From Mytilus trossulus (Eukaryota; Mollusca; Bivalvia; Mytilida; Mytilidae): a DNA stretch of 64,000 nt. The position numbers and the translations under genes are program-made. The notes below the pieces were generated by a model, which did not search any database, was not told where the DNA came from, and worked only from the letters and a program-made list of their open reading frames with translations. Positions 24,676 through 36,119 of this stretch are shown here, in pieces; position 1 is the stretch's first letter, and the number at the start of each line of letters is the position of its first letter. The stretch lies in NCBI RefSeq assembly GCF_036588685.1, contig NC_086378.1:47610686-47674685 (forward strand), written 5' to 3'.

Positions 24676-26734
24676 AGGTTAGCGAGATTACGTGATCTTT
24701 ATGATTTAAATTGCTTCATTTCACAACCATAGTGTGTCATTTAGTGCAAAATAATATGTTATAAATCAATCTTATATTGTGATAATGAATGAGTTAAGGA
24801 AATCATATGAGATTAAAACAATAAGCCTCACCTTTAATTAATTGACAAAGGGTTAAATGTGAGGAACCATTTTCAATTCATGTAATGTATAAATAAGACA
24901 TTAACTTATAAACAACCTTTAATCAAATTGTTTTTCTAAACACTCGTTTGTCGCAAATATAAAATTTCAATTCTGGTATCTCTACTGAATTTATTGATGT
25001 GCTCGAGCTTTTTTTTTTGCCATTTGGTTAAGCACTTTGCGTTTTAGATATTCTTGCATGTCGGTATTTTGTTTTATTTTATCGTTTCACGTAATGTGAC
25101 CTGAAAATAGGACAAGATAGATTTCGGAAAAGTGGATTTACAAATTGTTTACTTACAATGGAATGAACACTTAAAACGGACCACTGACCACTTTTAAACT
25201 TATTGACATGATTGATAGAAACTATAATATTTTTTTAAAGAAAAATTTTAATTTTCTTAATAACCCTCGTAGGTTGAAATATAAGTTACTTGACTTTTTA
25301 CAATTAGATACTAACGTTGTGTTCCCTCAAAGAAAACAAGTAGTGTAGCATAAACAGTCTTTCTAATATATTTTTTTCGTTTTAACAAAAATAAGATTAG
25401 TGTAGGCTTAGTGATGACGAAATCATAGACATTTTTTAATTTAAATTGCCATTTTTCACAACCATCGTGCTGCATTGAGTGCAAAATAAAATATTTTGAA
25501 TAATTCCTCTTATCTGATTATTGTTTTTAAGGAAGACAGTTTATATGATTTAGACAATAAGCCTTACACATTTTAATAATTGACAAAGGAGTTAATATGA
25601 GGAACCATTATTTCTTCATGTAATGTTATTATAAGACATGCACTTATAAAATACCCTAAATAAACTGGTTTCCCTTCACATTCGTTTGATGTGTTTGAGC
25701 TTTTGAATTTGTCATTTGCTTTAGCACTTTAAATTTCCTTTCTGAATATATTTGCATGTCGGTATTTCCATTATTTTACTTACTGTACTCTGACTTGGAA
25801 GCAGGACACGATAAATTCGGAAAAAAGTGGATTAACCATATATATTACATATATCTACAAATGTATTAAGGAAGTAACACGACAAACTAAATTATCATAA
25901 TCAAATATTGAATTCAGTTTGTAATGAGGCTCTGTTAACCAATGAACACTTTTAAACCTATTGATAGAAACTAGGATAAAACAAAGTGATAAATTATACC
26001 GTTAAAAAATCTCTTAAGTTGAAAAATAAGTTACATGTACATTTAGATATGCATTTTGTTTTTTTAAAATAAGGAAAACAAGTACTGTTGTTCTAAACAA
26101 CCTTTATTACCATAAAGCTAGAACTATATACTAGGCAAGCGTTAAAACTTTTGAAGAAACGTAACATCTTTCAGTTTGCAATATTTCATTTTCATTTGCA
26201 CATTTAAAAGATTCGCGTAGGTTGAGTGATGACGGGATCCTAGAATATTAACAACTTAAATTGCTATATTTCAAAACCATTGTGCTTCATTGAGTGCAAA
26301 ATAACATATTATGAATATTTTTTGTAATGTGATAACTTTTTAAGGAAGACAGTTCATATTATTAAAGCCTCACACCTTTAATTAATTGACAAAGGAGTCA
26401 ATATGAGGAACCATTATCACTTCATGTAATGTACAATTAAGACATGAACTTATAAACTACCTTTAATCAAATTTTTTTCCTAATTATTCGTTTGATTTGT
26501 GTAAGCTTGTGATTTTACCATTTGCTTTAGCACTCCCCTATTTGAATATTCTTTGGTGTCGGTATTTTCGTTATTGTACCTTTTAACGTAGTGTGACTTG
26601 CAAGAATGACAAAGTAAAATTCTGAAGCAGGGGCTTTACAAAATAGTTAACTTATTATTAAAATAAAATTTAGAAAACAACTAACTACTGAACACAATTA
26701 AACTATGAGAATTTTGAAGAATAAACAAATACTA

Positions 26735-27405
26735 ATCGCATATGTTGATACTAATATTTATTCACTCATAAGGTCTTTGCATCAGAATACACACATTTAT
26801 TCTAAAACCAGTAGTAAGAATGATACGGGTTTTGTTTTTCTTATATTTTGGCTGATAGTATGTTACTAAACCCCTAACGGGAGGGATTGTACTTGATTTT
26901 CATATTATGAAGACATGTTATTTCAATCAGTTTAATTTAGGTATGGAGCTGGCATGTCAGTTACTAATAGCTGTCAATTGTTCATTCATGTATCATTGTC
27001 TTTTTGATTAGTTTCTTTTGTAACCTTTTCTGACATCAGGTTCGGACTTCTTTTGAATTGAGTTTTACTGTGCGTACTGGTATGTGATTCTTTATTCTAC
27101 ATTGACATAATTGGCTAGAGGTTTAAGGGAGGTTTGAGATCTCACATGACATGTTATACACCGCTGCATTTTGGCCTTTGTAAGATTTGTATCTTTTTCA
27201 ATTTTTGTTCATTTATATGTTTTGGAGTTTAGTGTGATTCCCATTTGCACTGAACTTGTACACAATAAATTTAGGTGCCAGCTAATGACCATCTCTAGTT
27301 GCAGGATTTCTCGCTGCTGTGAAGACCCATTGGTGGTCTTCGGCTGTTGTCTTTTCTGTGGTCGGGATGTTGTCTCTTTAATTACTTTCATTCTCAATTT
27401 TATAT
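26735..27405 (+). mobile_element. Family A retroelement 3' UTR, inserted in the array
   Basis: Collinear with 14160-14820: TTCACTCATAAGGTCTTTGC, AAACCCCTAACGGGAGGGAT, ATGGAGCTGGCATGTCAGTT, then a degenerate terminal block ending CATTCTCAATTTTAT. All coding sequence is lost. The insertion explains the unusually long unit between 26495 and 27755. Confidence 0.85.
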
Positions 27406-29397
27406 AATAACTTTAAAAAGGTAAACCTGTTAGTTGATATATAATTTACTAGTTCATTTTGATATTTACTAGCTAAATTGCTTTATTTCACAACCCAGCT
27501 GCCTCATTAAGAGCAAAATAAAAATATTATGAACAATTCTTATGATGTGATTATATGTTAAGGAAGACAGTTCATATGAGTAAGATAATAAGCCTCACAC
27601 CTTTAATGAATTGACAAAGGGTTCAATATGATAAACCATTATCAATGTATGTATTAATAAGACATAAACTTATAAACAACCTTCAATACAAAATTTTTTT
27701 ACTAAACATTCGTTTTTCGCAAATATAAAATTTCAACCCTGGTATCTCTGGTTAGTTTATTGATGTGTTTGAGCCTCAGATTTTATCATTTGCTTAAGCA
27801 CTCTCCGTTATGAATATTCTTGGATTTCGATATTTTTTGTTATTTTACCGTTTAACGGAATGTGGCCTGCAAGAAGGACAAGAAAGATTTCGGAAAAAGT
27901 GGATTTACAAAATCCATTACCTTCTATGAAAGGAACACAAAACTGAATTATCAAAATCAAATGTTGAAACTAGTTTTTAATGAGGCTGTTTTAACCAACG
28001 AACACTTGTAAACATTTTGATAGAAACATGATTTTACAGAAAATAAACAGTATAATGGTAACTTTTTATTAAAAAGACAATAACTTCATTTAAGTAAACA
28101 ACTAAAACATAATATATAAGTTAAAATAAACATGTACATTTAGAAATTAATATTTTGTTTCCAAAAAGAAAAACAGTTACATAATTACTTTATAGAATTT
28201 TGTATACTAAAGCTGTAACTATCTAGGTAAACTTTTCAACATTATTGTAAAGTAATTTCTTTCAAAATGCGGTATTTACATTTAAATTGTTATGAAGGTA
28301 CGACTCGTGAATGCTTAGTGATAACGGGATCTTAGAAAGTTTACAATTTAAAGAGCTTTATTTCCCAACCATCGAGCTTCATAAAGTGCAAAATAAAATA
28401 TTATGAATAATTCTTGTAATATGATAATTGTGTTAGGGAAGACAGTTCATATGATTAAGACAATAAGTCTCACACCTTTTATTAATTGACAAAGAAGTCA
28501 ATACGTAGAACCATTATCACTTCATATAATGTACTTATAAGACATGAACTTTTAAACTACCCCCAATCACCTGGTTTTTCTTAACATCCGCTTGATGTGT
28601 TTGAGCTTTTGATTTTGACATTTGTCTTAAGGCCTCTCCGTTTAAAATATTCCCTGATATTTTACTTTTTACATAGTGTAACTTGCAAGAAGGACAATAT
28701 ATAATTCAGAAGAAGTGGATTTACTAATTTTACTAAATTCAATACCTATTTGTATGGTAGGAAAACAAAAAAAAAATAATTATAAAAATCAAATATCGAA
28801 AATAGCTTTCATGAGATTCTGTTAAACATTGAACATGTTTAAATCTATTGGTAGGAACTTTAATCATTTAGAAGAAAAAAATACTGATAAATTTTATAGA
28901 AAAACCTACTTTAAATTAGTTAAAAGTCTAAGTTAAAATACGTTACATTTAGATATCAATATTTTTCCCAAAATTAAAAATACTACTCTAGTACTAAACA
29001 GTCTTTCTATTATTAAAGCTGTAACTTTCTAGGTAACCGTTTCATATTATTGTATAGTAATATCTTTCAGTTTGCGATATTTACATTTTAATTTTTACAA
29101 GATTCGTGTAGGCTTTTTGATAACGGGATCATAGAAAATTAACAATCTAAATTACTTCATTTCACAACCAACGCGCTTCTTTAAGGGCAAAATAAAATAT
29201 TACAATATTAATATTCTTTGTAATGTGATAATTTGTTATTGAAGTTCATATAATTAGGACAATAAATCTCACACCTTTAATTAATTGACAAACGTTCGAC
29301 ATAAGGATCCATTATCACTACATTTAATAGTGCAAGTAAGACATAAACTTTTGAACTTCCTTCTATCCTAAACATGAATTATATTATTATGCATTTA

Positions 29398-29480
29398 TGA
29401 CTATCTATAAGAGCCGAGGAAAAGCATCTTGTTGACAGCTGTCCCATTGGCAATCATACCACGTCTTCTTTTTAATATGA
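29398..29480 (-). mobile_element. Family B fragment, reverse
   Basis: GACAGCTGTCCCATTGGCAA followed by TCATACCACGTCTTCTTTTT is the reverse complement of the family B head. Confidence 0.7.
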
Positions 29481-29749
29481 GTAAGTTATTTTAAATTTCT
29501 GTATTATTATTATAAGTTATTATTTTCATGAACATGATTCAAAGATCGAATGCCATACAGATGTTTATAATATTTCTGATGGCGTATTCAATGTTGATAA
29601 TTGTGTTAAATAGCAGAGGTGGATGATACCAAAGGGATGCTCAGACTTATTAGTCGAACTTAACTGACAACTACATGACAAAAACGAAAGGAACAATTGT
29701 GTTTCAAACAAATTATTAATCGTACATCAATTAATTATAAAAGTATGCG

Positions 29750-29850
29750 AAGGATATCAACGGGACATTCCAACTCACACGTCGATTATGTACTGACAAG
29801 GCCATGGCTAAGAAGAAAACGTCAAACAGAATAATCATGTGGAACTAAGG
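29750..29850 (-). mobile_element. Retroelement 3' fragment, reverse
   Basis: GGGACATTCCAACTCACACG and GACAAGGCCATGGCTAAGAA match a dispersed retroelement 3' end. Related but diverged strings occur at 17480-17560 and 37740-37790. Confidence 0.45.
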
Positions 29851-30317
29851 AAACAAATAATTATATTATATTAATTAAATATTATATATGTCATATCAGA
29901 TTTTATTTTAAATCTTATATATTGAAACGGTTTTTGAAACAGAAATAGAGAAGGAGCCATTGCATAAATCGATTGACCTTATATTACTTCAAACGAAGAC
30001 TATAGATATTTCAAAAGAGTGAATACACTAAATCGACAACTGTTGTTTAAGGTAGCAGTAAAAGAATGATCAAATATTAAAAGTAGTTATTTGTGAGGCT
30101 CTGTAAACCACTGAACAATCTTCAATATATTTGCTATATAGGCAATATCATTTGATAAATGGGTTCTCATGGGTTAGTCTTTCCATAAATAACTACTGCA
30201 AGATTTGTTTGAGATTCTAATTTTATCTAATTAATATGCTAAAAAGGAAAGTTTCTTATGTTAGATGTACCTATTAATTGTGTTCACCTTTTTATTTATT
30301 TATTGAATTAAGAAGCT

Positions 30318-30690
30318 TTATAAAGGCAACAGTAGTATACCGCTGTACAAAACTCATAAATCCATGGACAAAAAACAAAATCGGGGTAACAAACTAAAAC
30401 CGAGGGAAACGCATTAAATATAAGAAGAGAACAACGACACAACACCGAAACGCAACAGCACACAGAAACGCACCAAGCAACAGACAAAACACCACGAGAA
30501 TAACAAATATAACATCAAAACCAAATATATGAATTAGGAATAGACAAGTACCGTGCCACGTCTTATCTCAAAAATAAGAGAGAAAACACAAACGACTCAA
30601 CGTTAAAATGTAACACACACACAGAAACGAACAATATTATAACAATGGCCATCTTCCTGACTTGGTACAGGACACTTTTAAAGGGGAATA
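30318..30690 (+). mobile_element. Dispersed repeat, family D
   Basis: CAACAGTAGTATACCGCTG, TCCATGGACAAAAAACAAAA and GGGTAACAAACTAAAACCGA are nearly identical to 45340-45450, followed by the CCTGACTTGGTACAGGAC block. High similarity to 45340 indicates a young family. Confidence 0.8.
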
Positions 30691-30739
30691 AATCGTAATT
30701 ATAAGAACACTTTAACTACGGTTGATAATTACTTCTTTA

Positions 30740-30991
30740 TTACAATCTACAGAAATAATTATATTTGTCCTCAAAGTAAAGCAGATTACAAATTGAGTCG
30801 TCATGTTTAAATTTTGTAATTGAATGAAGATTTTGTATACTATGTAAACTAGCTAAAATAAAAACAACATTGCTATCAGCATTTATGTTGAAACTATTGT
30901 TGGTGTTTATTGTGCCTATACATTTTATCAACATCTGTCCTGCATGATTATAAAAATGTAGCAATACGTTTTCATTAAATTTATATTTCAC
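30740..30991 (-). CDS. Unassigned minus-strand ORF, doubtful
   Basis: Eighty-three codons, mixed composition, ending FEDKYNYFCRL and TAG, with AATAAA a few bases after the stop. The residue pattern looks more protein-like than other chance ORFs here. There is no ATG at the start, no splice acceptor directly upstream, and a TAG only about a dozen codons before it. It could be a terminal exon, a transposon remnant or chance. Function unknown. Confidence 0.2.
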   Translation of the reverse strand: MKYKFNENVLLHFYNHAGQMLIKCIGTINTNNSFNINADSNVVFILASLHSIQNLHSITKFKHDDSICNLLYFEDKYNYFCRL

Positions 30992-31154
30992 GTGTATAAC
31001 GGTTATGCATATATGTGACTAGTTCAGTTTTCGAGATAAATTTTGACAATTTTGACTCCAACCTCTCACATGTCTCTTAAGAATTGTATATAAATACTTG
31101 AAGATGGAAATATAAACAACAAGAAGAAATAACTATTTGTTTTTTAATAAATTT

Positions 31155-31292
31155 TTAGGTGCCAGCTGAAGGACGACTCCGGGTGTGGGCAATTCGCGCT
31201 GCATTGAAGACCTATTGGTGACCTTCTGCCCCTCTATGGTCGGGTGGTTGTCTCTTTGACACATTCCCCATTTCCATTTTCAATTTTATTAA
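31155..31292 (+). mobile_element. Family A 3' end fragment
   Basis: AGGTGCCAGCTGAAGGACGA, CTCCGGGTGTGGGCAATTCG, GAAGACCTATTGGTGACCTT and ACATTCCCCATTTCCATTTT give the complete terminal block. Confidence 0.85.
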
Positions 31293-31294
31293 AT

Positions 31295-32050
31295 ATCAAG
31301 TAAATAATCCGACACTAAAAACTAATATACATATACTAATGATTTTAAGGATTGTTGTGTATGCTATGAGTGGTAACAACTCAGTTTCCATTAGAAAGTA
31401 TATAGAGGTTTGTCAATAAAATAATATGATGCTCGTCAATCCAAAATTATCGGGTTTTTTATTTTAAAGTAGTAGTTAATGAATAAATTTGTGTTGTGAA
31501 TTTATTTTGTTTTCGAGATCCATACTATTGATATTTCAAAGGCAACCTCTCATTAGAAATGTCGAATATATTAGCTGCGTCAGATCGATATTGACCATAT
31601 GCAAATAAATACGCCAAAACATTTTTGGGATATATGTAACCCTATTTCAGAATGAAATAATCTCTTCAGAAAATCTATAACTGTTTAAATCTGATGTTTT
31701 TTAAAGCCCCATTTATTTCGTATTGCATTAAAAAATTTAATCATCTCAATTCAAAAAATATGATTGGTATGGCATCCGTAAATTTTTCTTATTTTAGTTC
31801 CACTTCGCAAATTTCATCTAAACAATGAAACATTGCTGAATTTGTTTTTATTCGTTGCTTTAAAACCATTTTTAAATACACTCCTTTGTAGGTATTGTGT
31901 GCGTTCTACGATGTTTTGTCTCTTTATACCCATAAAAAGTAAAAAGTATTCTAAGTTCATATAGGACAAGTGTTTGTTCTTTTATTCAAACATAGTCACA
32001 GAACTTCCAATATTTGTTCATATTTATAAAATTTTGATTATTTTCGTTAG
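31295..32050. other. No supported gene
   Basis: AT-rich DNA without recognisable coding sequence or repeats shared with the rest of the window. Confidence 0.45.
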
Positions 32051-32079
32051 GATTTCGCATTACAATTCTAAAAGGCACA

Positions 32080-32265
32080 TGAGGCTGGACATTTGATGGG
32101 GTAAGTGTTGCTCAGTCTTTAGTTTCCTGTGCTGTGTTTTATGTACATATACCTTGTGTTTTTTTCGGTTCTCGTTTTTCGTCTTGGCATTTGTTTTCGA
32201 CTCAAGAGTTCGAATATCCCTTTGGTATCTTTTGCCATCTTTTCTTAATAAATTTCTGGTCAGTT
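32080..32265 (+). mobile_element. Retroelement 3' end, same family as 3535-4080
   Basis: CACATGAGGCTGGACATTTG, TAGTTTCCTGTGCTGTGTTT and ATATCCCTTTGGTATCTTTT resemble the 3' region at 3930-4070. The copy is diverged and has no coding remnant. Confidence 0.6.
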
Positions 32266-32391
32266 TCTAATATTTTGACTTATATTACATACAAGTAGTA
32301 AAAAAAAGAGAGAAAATTTAATTTATATATTTTCTCTATCATGTCTATTGTTTCCATTTTTTCGACAATGAGTCTAAAAAATTAAATATTA

Positions 32392-32815
32392 AAAAAAGAC
32401 GATGTAGAATAATTACTGATGAGGGGACCCTTTTTGAGAGACCAAATCATACATAAATTAACAATTATAGATCCCCGTACGGCCTTCAGTGATGACGGCA
32501 AGCCCATACCGCATAGTCAGTAGTAAAATGACTAAATAAATGTAAAAAAGTTCAAACGAGAAAAACTAACTACCTAATTAATGTACTTAAAATGAACGAA
32601 AAAAAATACGTTATACGGCAACAAACTACAACCACTGCAAATAAGCTACTGACTTGAGACAGGCACATATATACATAGTTTGACACGGTTAAACATGTTA
32701 GCGACATCCTCACCCTCTCCATAACCTTGGAAAATGGTGTAATAGTACAACATGAGAATAAATTATACAAATCAGACAAAACAACTATACTCAGATGGAT
32801 ACAAATAGAAGTTAT
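32392..32815 (+). mobile_element. Family B repeat, long degenerate copy
   Basis: AAGACGATGTAGAATAATTA, ACGGCCTTCAGTGATGACGG, AAGCCCATACCGCATAGTCA, then the AAACGAGAAAAACTAACTAC and CTGACTTGAGACAGGCACAT blocks. It is collinear with 5218-5640 and 40485-40925. Confidence 0.7.
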
Positions 32816-33164
32816 TTTTTATGCTTTTTTTATTCCTCAATTAATCAATATATAAACTAGTGTTATGGAAAGCTTTTTATTTTGAAACTGAGCAACGAAC
32901 TTCCTTTAGTGCATTAAAAGGTAGTGTTCATAGAAATAAAAAAAAAATTGAATAAAACAATATCAGTTAAAATATGTGTAATATGTACATTTAGACATAT
33001 TTGTTTAGTAACAAAATATTTACTGATGTATTTATACACTTAACAAAGCTGTAAAGATCAACGTAAACATTCGAATTATATTGTATATAAATATTTACCA
33101 GTTAAACAGTAATTACAGTGTTATCTGAAAAAGACAATAATCCAGGAACATGTTCTTAACCAAG

Positions 33165-33518
33165 CTAAACAATGTTGTAAAGACCATTGTCAAGGATATA
33201 ATCATACGCGGTTTTGCCATATATATCCTTAATGTACAGGTTAGCTTTTCTCGTCAGTAGAAATTCGATAAAACTAACTTTTTCTAATGTATTCGTACAC
33301 ATGGTTTCTTGACAAACTGCTGAAAGTAGAGTTGCACCTGCAATGTTTTGACAGTTGACAGAAATTTTTCCACAAATAAAGATACTTTTTGCAAGTTTGA
33401 AATTGTCCGTTTCAATAGCAGTGAATAACATTTCCTTGTCATCTATGGTCTGCTGTTGTTTAAGACTTCTCTTTAATTTCCAGTTTTCATAACATAAAAC
33501 ACCTATCATAAAACACAT
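33165..33518 (-). CDS. Small ankyrin-repeat protein, C-terminally truncated (copy 3)
   Basis: From the ATG at 33516-33518 the product is 117 residues: MCFMIGVLCYEN, KLKRSLKQQQ, MLFTAIETDNFKLAKSIF, GATLLSAVCQET, FIEFLLTRKANLYIKDIYGK and TAYDYILDNG. The ORF stays open upstream to 33561-33563, but that methionine lies only ~11 bp from the TATA box, inside the expected transcription start region. Starting at 33518 gives an N-terminus of exactly the same length as copy 4. The C-terminus ends at a TAG where copies 2 and 4 continue for about ten more helical residues, and the next codons still resemble the family (EHV after a second stop). The third repeat is therefore clipped. It may be functional or an early pseudogene. 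Confidence 0.65.
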   Translation of the reverse strand: MCFMIGVLCYENWKLKRSLKQQQTIDDKEMLFTAIETDNFKLAKSIFICGKISVNCQNIAGATLLSAVCQETMCTNTLEKVSFIEFLLTRKANLYIKDIYGKTAYDYILDNGLYNIV

Positions 33519-33573
33519 ATTGGTGGTGTGAGTTTCTCTTTTTAAATAAAGTGAGCAAAGCAACGACTTATAC

Positions 33574-33582
33574 TTTTATATA
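33574..33582 (-). promoter_or_regulatory. TATA box of ankyrin copy 3
   Basis: TATATAAAA on the minus strand, preceded by CTGGC. The string CTACTGGCTATATAAAAG has a close partner, CTATTGGCTATATAAAAA, upstream of copy 4. It lies 56-64 bp before the chosen ATG. Confidence 0.65.
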
Positions 33583-33599
33583 GCCAGTAGTTAATCTAC

Positions 33600-34185
33600 G
33601 TCATGTTGATATTAAAAATATTTGAAATGGATATAACCTTTACAAAAACTGTGATAACAATGTTATCTTCTTCGGGTCATTTCGATGCAGCTTTGACACA
33701 ATTAAATATGACCGGTGACATATATCATCTTATAAGGTTATTTTGCATATTATTACTGAGTATGAACACATACGAAAAGACTGAATTAAAACTATGATAC
33801 CTTTGCATCAACATTTCGTTAAAATTCATCTGACGGAAACAACCTTTAGTTAGGACTGTTTTTAACATATTAGAAAGCATGGTTAAAGTATTTACAAATT
33901 ATTGTTATACACGGATCTATAAAACAATCTAACGTATATACTTGCATGTGTGAGATGATTATAAGGGTCACTAAGTATGATCAAACGCTAACTTTAAGTA
34001 CCATTGAAAATTAGCAATAGAAATTTTAATAGTGACACTTGAAATCAGTTTTCTTTTACATAGTCCATAGAATTTTGTTATACATAATATGGTATTCATT
34101 ATAATACAAATAAAAACAATCACTGAAAATTTACTTTCAATCAGATTTGTACAAAATACGCATTAATAAAACATTTTGTAAAACA
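33600..34185. other. No supported gene
   Basis: The upstream region of ankyrin copy 3. A 64-residue plus ORF at 33603 has no domain and overlaps the likely promoter-proximal region. Nothing else is recognisable. Confidence 0.4.
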
Positions 34186-34187
34186 TG

Positions 34188-34330
34188 CAACAGTAGTATA
34201 TCGCTTTGCCGAAAGCAAATCCAGGTTGAAAAAAATAAACCCGAGGGAAACACATCAACCAGAAGAGGAAATCATTGTATTGAAGTAGAATCTAAAAACA
34301 AATTAATAGGCAAAACAAAAAAAGTAAAAT
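34188..34330 (+). mobile_element. Degenerate family D fragment
   Basis: CAACAGTAGTATATCGCTT, then AACCCGAGGGAAACACATCA and AGAAGAGGAAATCA match the start of the 45340 repeat. Confidence 0.6.
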
Positions 34331-34465
34331 AACAAAATTGTAAATCAATCTCCGGGAACATTTCTGCGCAGAATGTCGACAACTGTCTGCCAATTGTCAA
34401 GAAGTCATATGTACACATCAACATATAATTTAGCTGATCTGTAAAAATAACATCTCCATGCCTTA

Positions 34466-34770
34466 TATATCATGTACTGTATGTAGTACGCCGCTATATT
34501 AAAACAGCGTGGCAAGGTAATACATGGCCAGCGAAAGCTTCATTTTGAAGCCCAGGTGGTCGTGTGGTCTAGCGGGACGGCTACAGTGCAGGTGATTAGG
34601 TGTCACGATATCGCAGTAGCATGGGTTCGAATCCCGGCGAGGGAAGAACAAAAAATTTGCGAAAGCAAATTTACAGGTCTAACATTGTTGGGTTGATGTT
34701 TAGACGAGTTGTATATACACATACACACATATATACATATACACATATATACATATACACATATATATAC
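34466..34770 (+). mobile_element. tRNA-derived SINE, tandem copy 1
   Basis: The head carries RNA polymerase III promoter boxes: A box TGGTCTAGCGG at 34565-34575 and B box GGTTCGAATCC at 34624-34634. The body has AAATTTGCGAAAGCAAATTT, AACATTGTTGGGTTGATGT and TTAGACGAGTTGTATA, ending in an ATACACAT simple repeat. A GGT(C/G)GTGTGGTCTAGCGG head with this body is consistent with a V-SINE-like family such as RUDI of molluscs; that name is from memory and unchecked. About 100 bp of shared sequence (ATATCATGTACTGTA...) precedes the tRNA-like head. Confidence 0.8.
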
Positions 34771-34786
34771 ATACATTCGACATGCC

Positions 34787-35057
34787 TTATATATCATGTA
34801 CTGTAGTACGCCGCTAGATTAAAACTGACGTGGAAAGGTAACACATGGCCAGCGAAAGCTCTTTTTATGAGAGCCCAGGTGGTGGTGTGGTCTAGCGGGA
34901 CGGCTGCAGTGCAAGCGATTTGGTGTCACGATATCACAGTAGCATGGGTTCGAATCCCGGCGAGGGAAGAACCAAAAATTTGCGAAAGCAAATTTCCAGA
35001 TCTAACATTGTTGGGTTGATGTTTAGACGAGTTGTATATATATATATATAGAGAGAG
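34787..35057 (+). mobile_element. tRNA-derived SINE, tandem copy 2
   Basis: Repeats 34466-34770 with few differences, including the A box (TGGTCTAGCGG) and B box (GGTTCGAATCC) and the AACATTGTTGGGTTGATGT body. It ends in a TA run followed by GAGAGAGA. Because the pre-head sequence is duplicated too, the pair arose by tandem duplication of a locus and not by two insertions. Confidence 0.8.
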
Positions 35058-35164
35058 ATATTAACCTCTTAAACTTCAGCATAATAATAAATATATATCC
35101 TGTATCACATAAGTTATTTACAAATTAAATACAGTTTTTCATGAGAAAATAATTAAGATATCAT

Positions 35165-35250
35165 TAATGCTTAGCCCTCGGCTGTTTTCTGCTCTTTAAT
35201 CGGGTTGTTGTCTCTTTGTTTCACTCTCCATTTTAATTCCCAATGTTATT
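35165..35250 (+). mobile_element. Family A 3' end fragment
   Basis: CCCTCGGCTGTTTTCTGCTC, CGGGTTGTTGTCTCTTTG and CTCCATTTTAATTCCCAAT are a diverged terminal block. Confidence 0.65.
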
Positions 35251-35254
35251 AGTG

Positions 35255-36110
35255 TTTCTATTGAATTTCAGTATTTAATAATGTTATAACGCTTCAAAAG
35301 TAAATGTATGGATGGTAATTTGAGTGTTAAAAACGTGATAATAATTTTATATTATATGAAGCATTTATGATGTCCTTTTGGCACAATTAAGGTGTTATCA
35401 GTGACATATTTGACTGAATTAAGTAATTTTGCAATTAGTTTCAGTTTCAATAAAATTGTGAGGAACACTTTGACTAAAGCATGTATAGAGATGTTATGTT
35501 TACATTCGATCTTTTTAACCATACACAATGTGCTCACACTGCAAGCAAAGTATGAATTGATATTGATTGAATTGATTTAGTGTCAGACGTCTGTTATTGA
35601 AATCATACTTGAGTTTATTAAGCGGATATCTAAGAAACATATTATAAAATACGTTATCATTGTCTTCAAGTTGTAAGCAACAAAGTGTTCCCAAAGCATT
35701 TTTACACTCTTATATTTTTATGCAAAAAAATGAAATCAAACTTAAATTAGAACTCATGTTTGAACTCTACTTGGATATTTTGATTGATATAGACCTTTTG
35801 GAATATTTCCCGAAAAGCCTGATAATATTTTATATCTCAAAACTTTAATATAAAAGAAAGATACTTCAACATTTTATGGCATTTATGAAAATTTTAGGAA
35901 TTGCAAATCTGAATTACAAACACTAGTGGTTTAGCGTAATTTAACTCCTAATAAAGACATTCAAGGTTTCATAAGAAAATTGATCCGCTAACAATGAATG
36001 TAGCCGTGAACTAACGAAACATATTTTCCACATAGTTGAAGGATGTTACCGTATCTAAGCAAAAAATTAAATTTTATAATCATTTGATTTAGATTTATAA
36101 ACTTTTAGAA
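35255..36110. other. No supported gene
   Basis: Short ORFs on both strands (35352-35580, 35660-35848) have no domain and strongly AT-driven composition. No repeat was recognised. Confidence 0.4.
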
Positions 36111-36119
36111 CGTTAAAAC

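Larger units (their letters stand above)
23010..30140. repeat. Degenerate tandem array of ~0.7-0.9 kb units
   Basis: About eight units repeat the same order of landmarks. TTTCACAACCAT-like blocks lie at 23845, 24720, 25457, 26270, 27490, 28365 and 29163. A GATGTGTTTGAGCTTTTGAT block lies at 23298, 24988, 25690, 26495, 27755 and 28592. A TCTGTTAACCACTGAACAC block lies at 23532, 24352, 25183, 25925, 26680, 27983, 28813 and 30094. Spacing is roughly 0.7-0.9 kb except where mobile elements have inserted. No ORF is conserved from unit to unit. The segment ...AAAGCTGTAA...GTAAAC... inside each unit resembles 33045-33110, the 3' flank of ankyrin copy 3. Confidence 0.75.

Noticed and set aside
24475..24732. 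85-residue ORF with repeated FYKDQ-like segments
   Set aside because: It reads a 25-bp minisatellite whose period is not a multiple of three, so the apparent protein repeat shifts frame between units.
27171..27407. 78-residue plus ORF and its minus counterpart
   Set aside because: Both lie in the 3' untranslated end of the family A retroelement.
34565..34634. Possible tRNA gene
   Set aside because: A and B boxes are present, but the sequence is embedded in a repeated SINE with a conserved non-tRNA body and no convincing acceptor stem.
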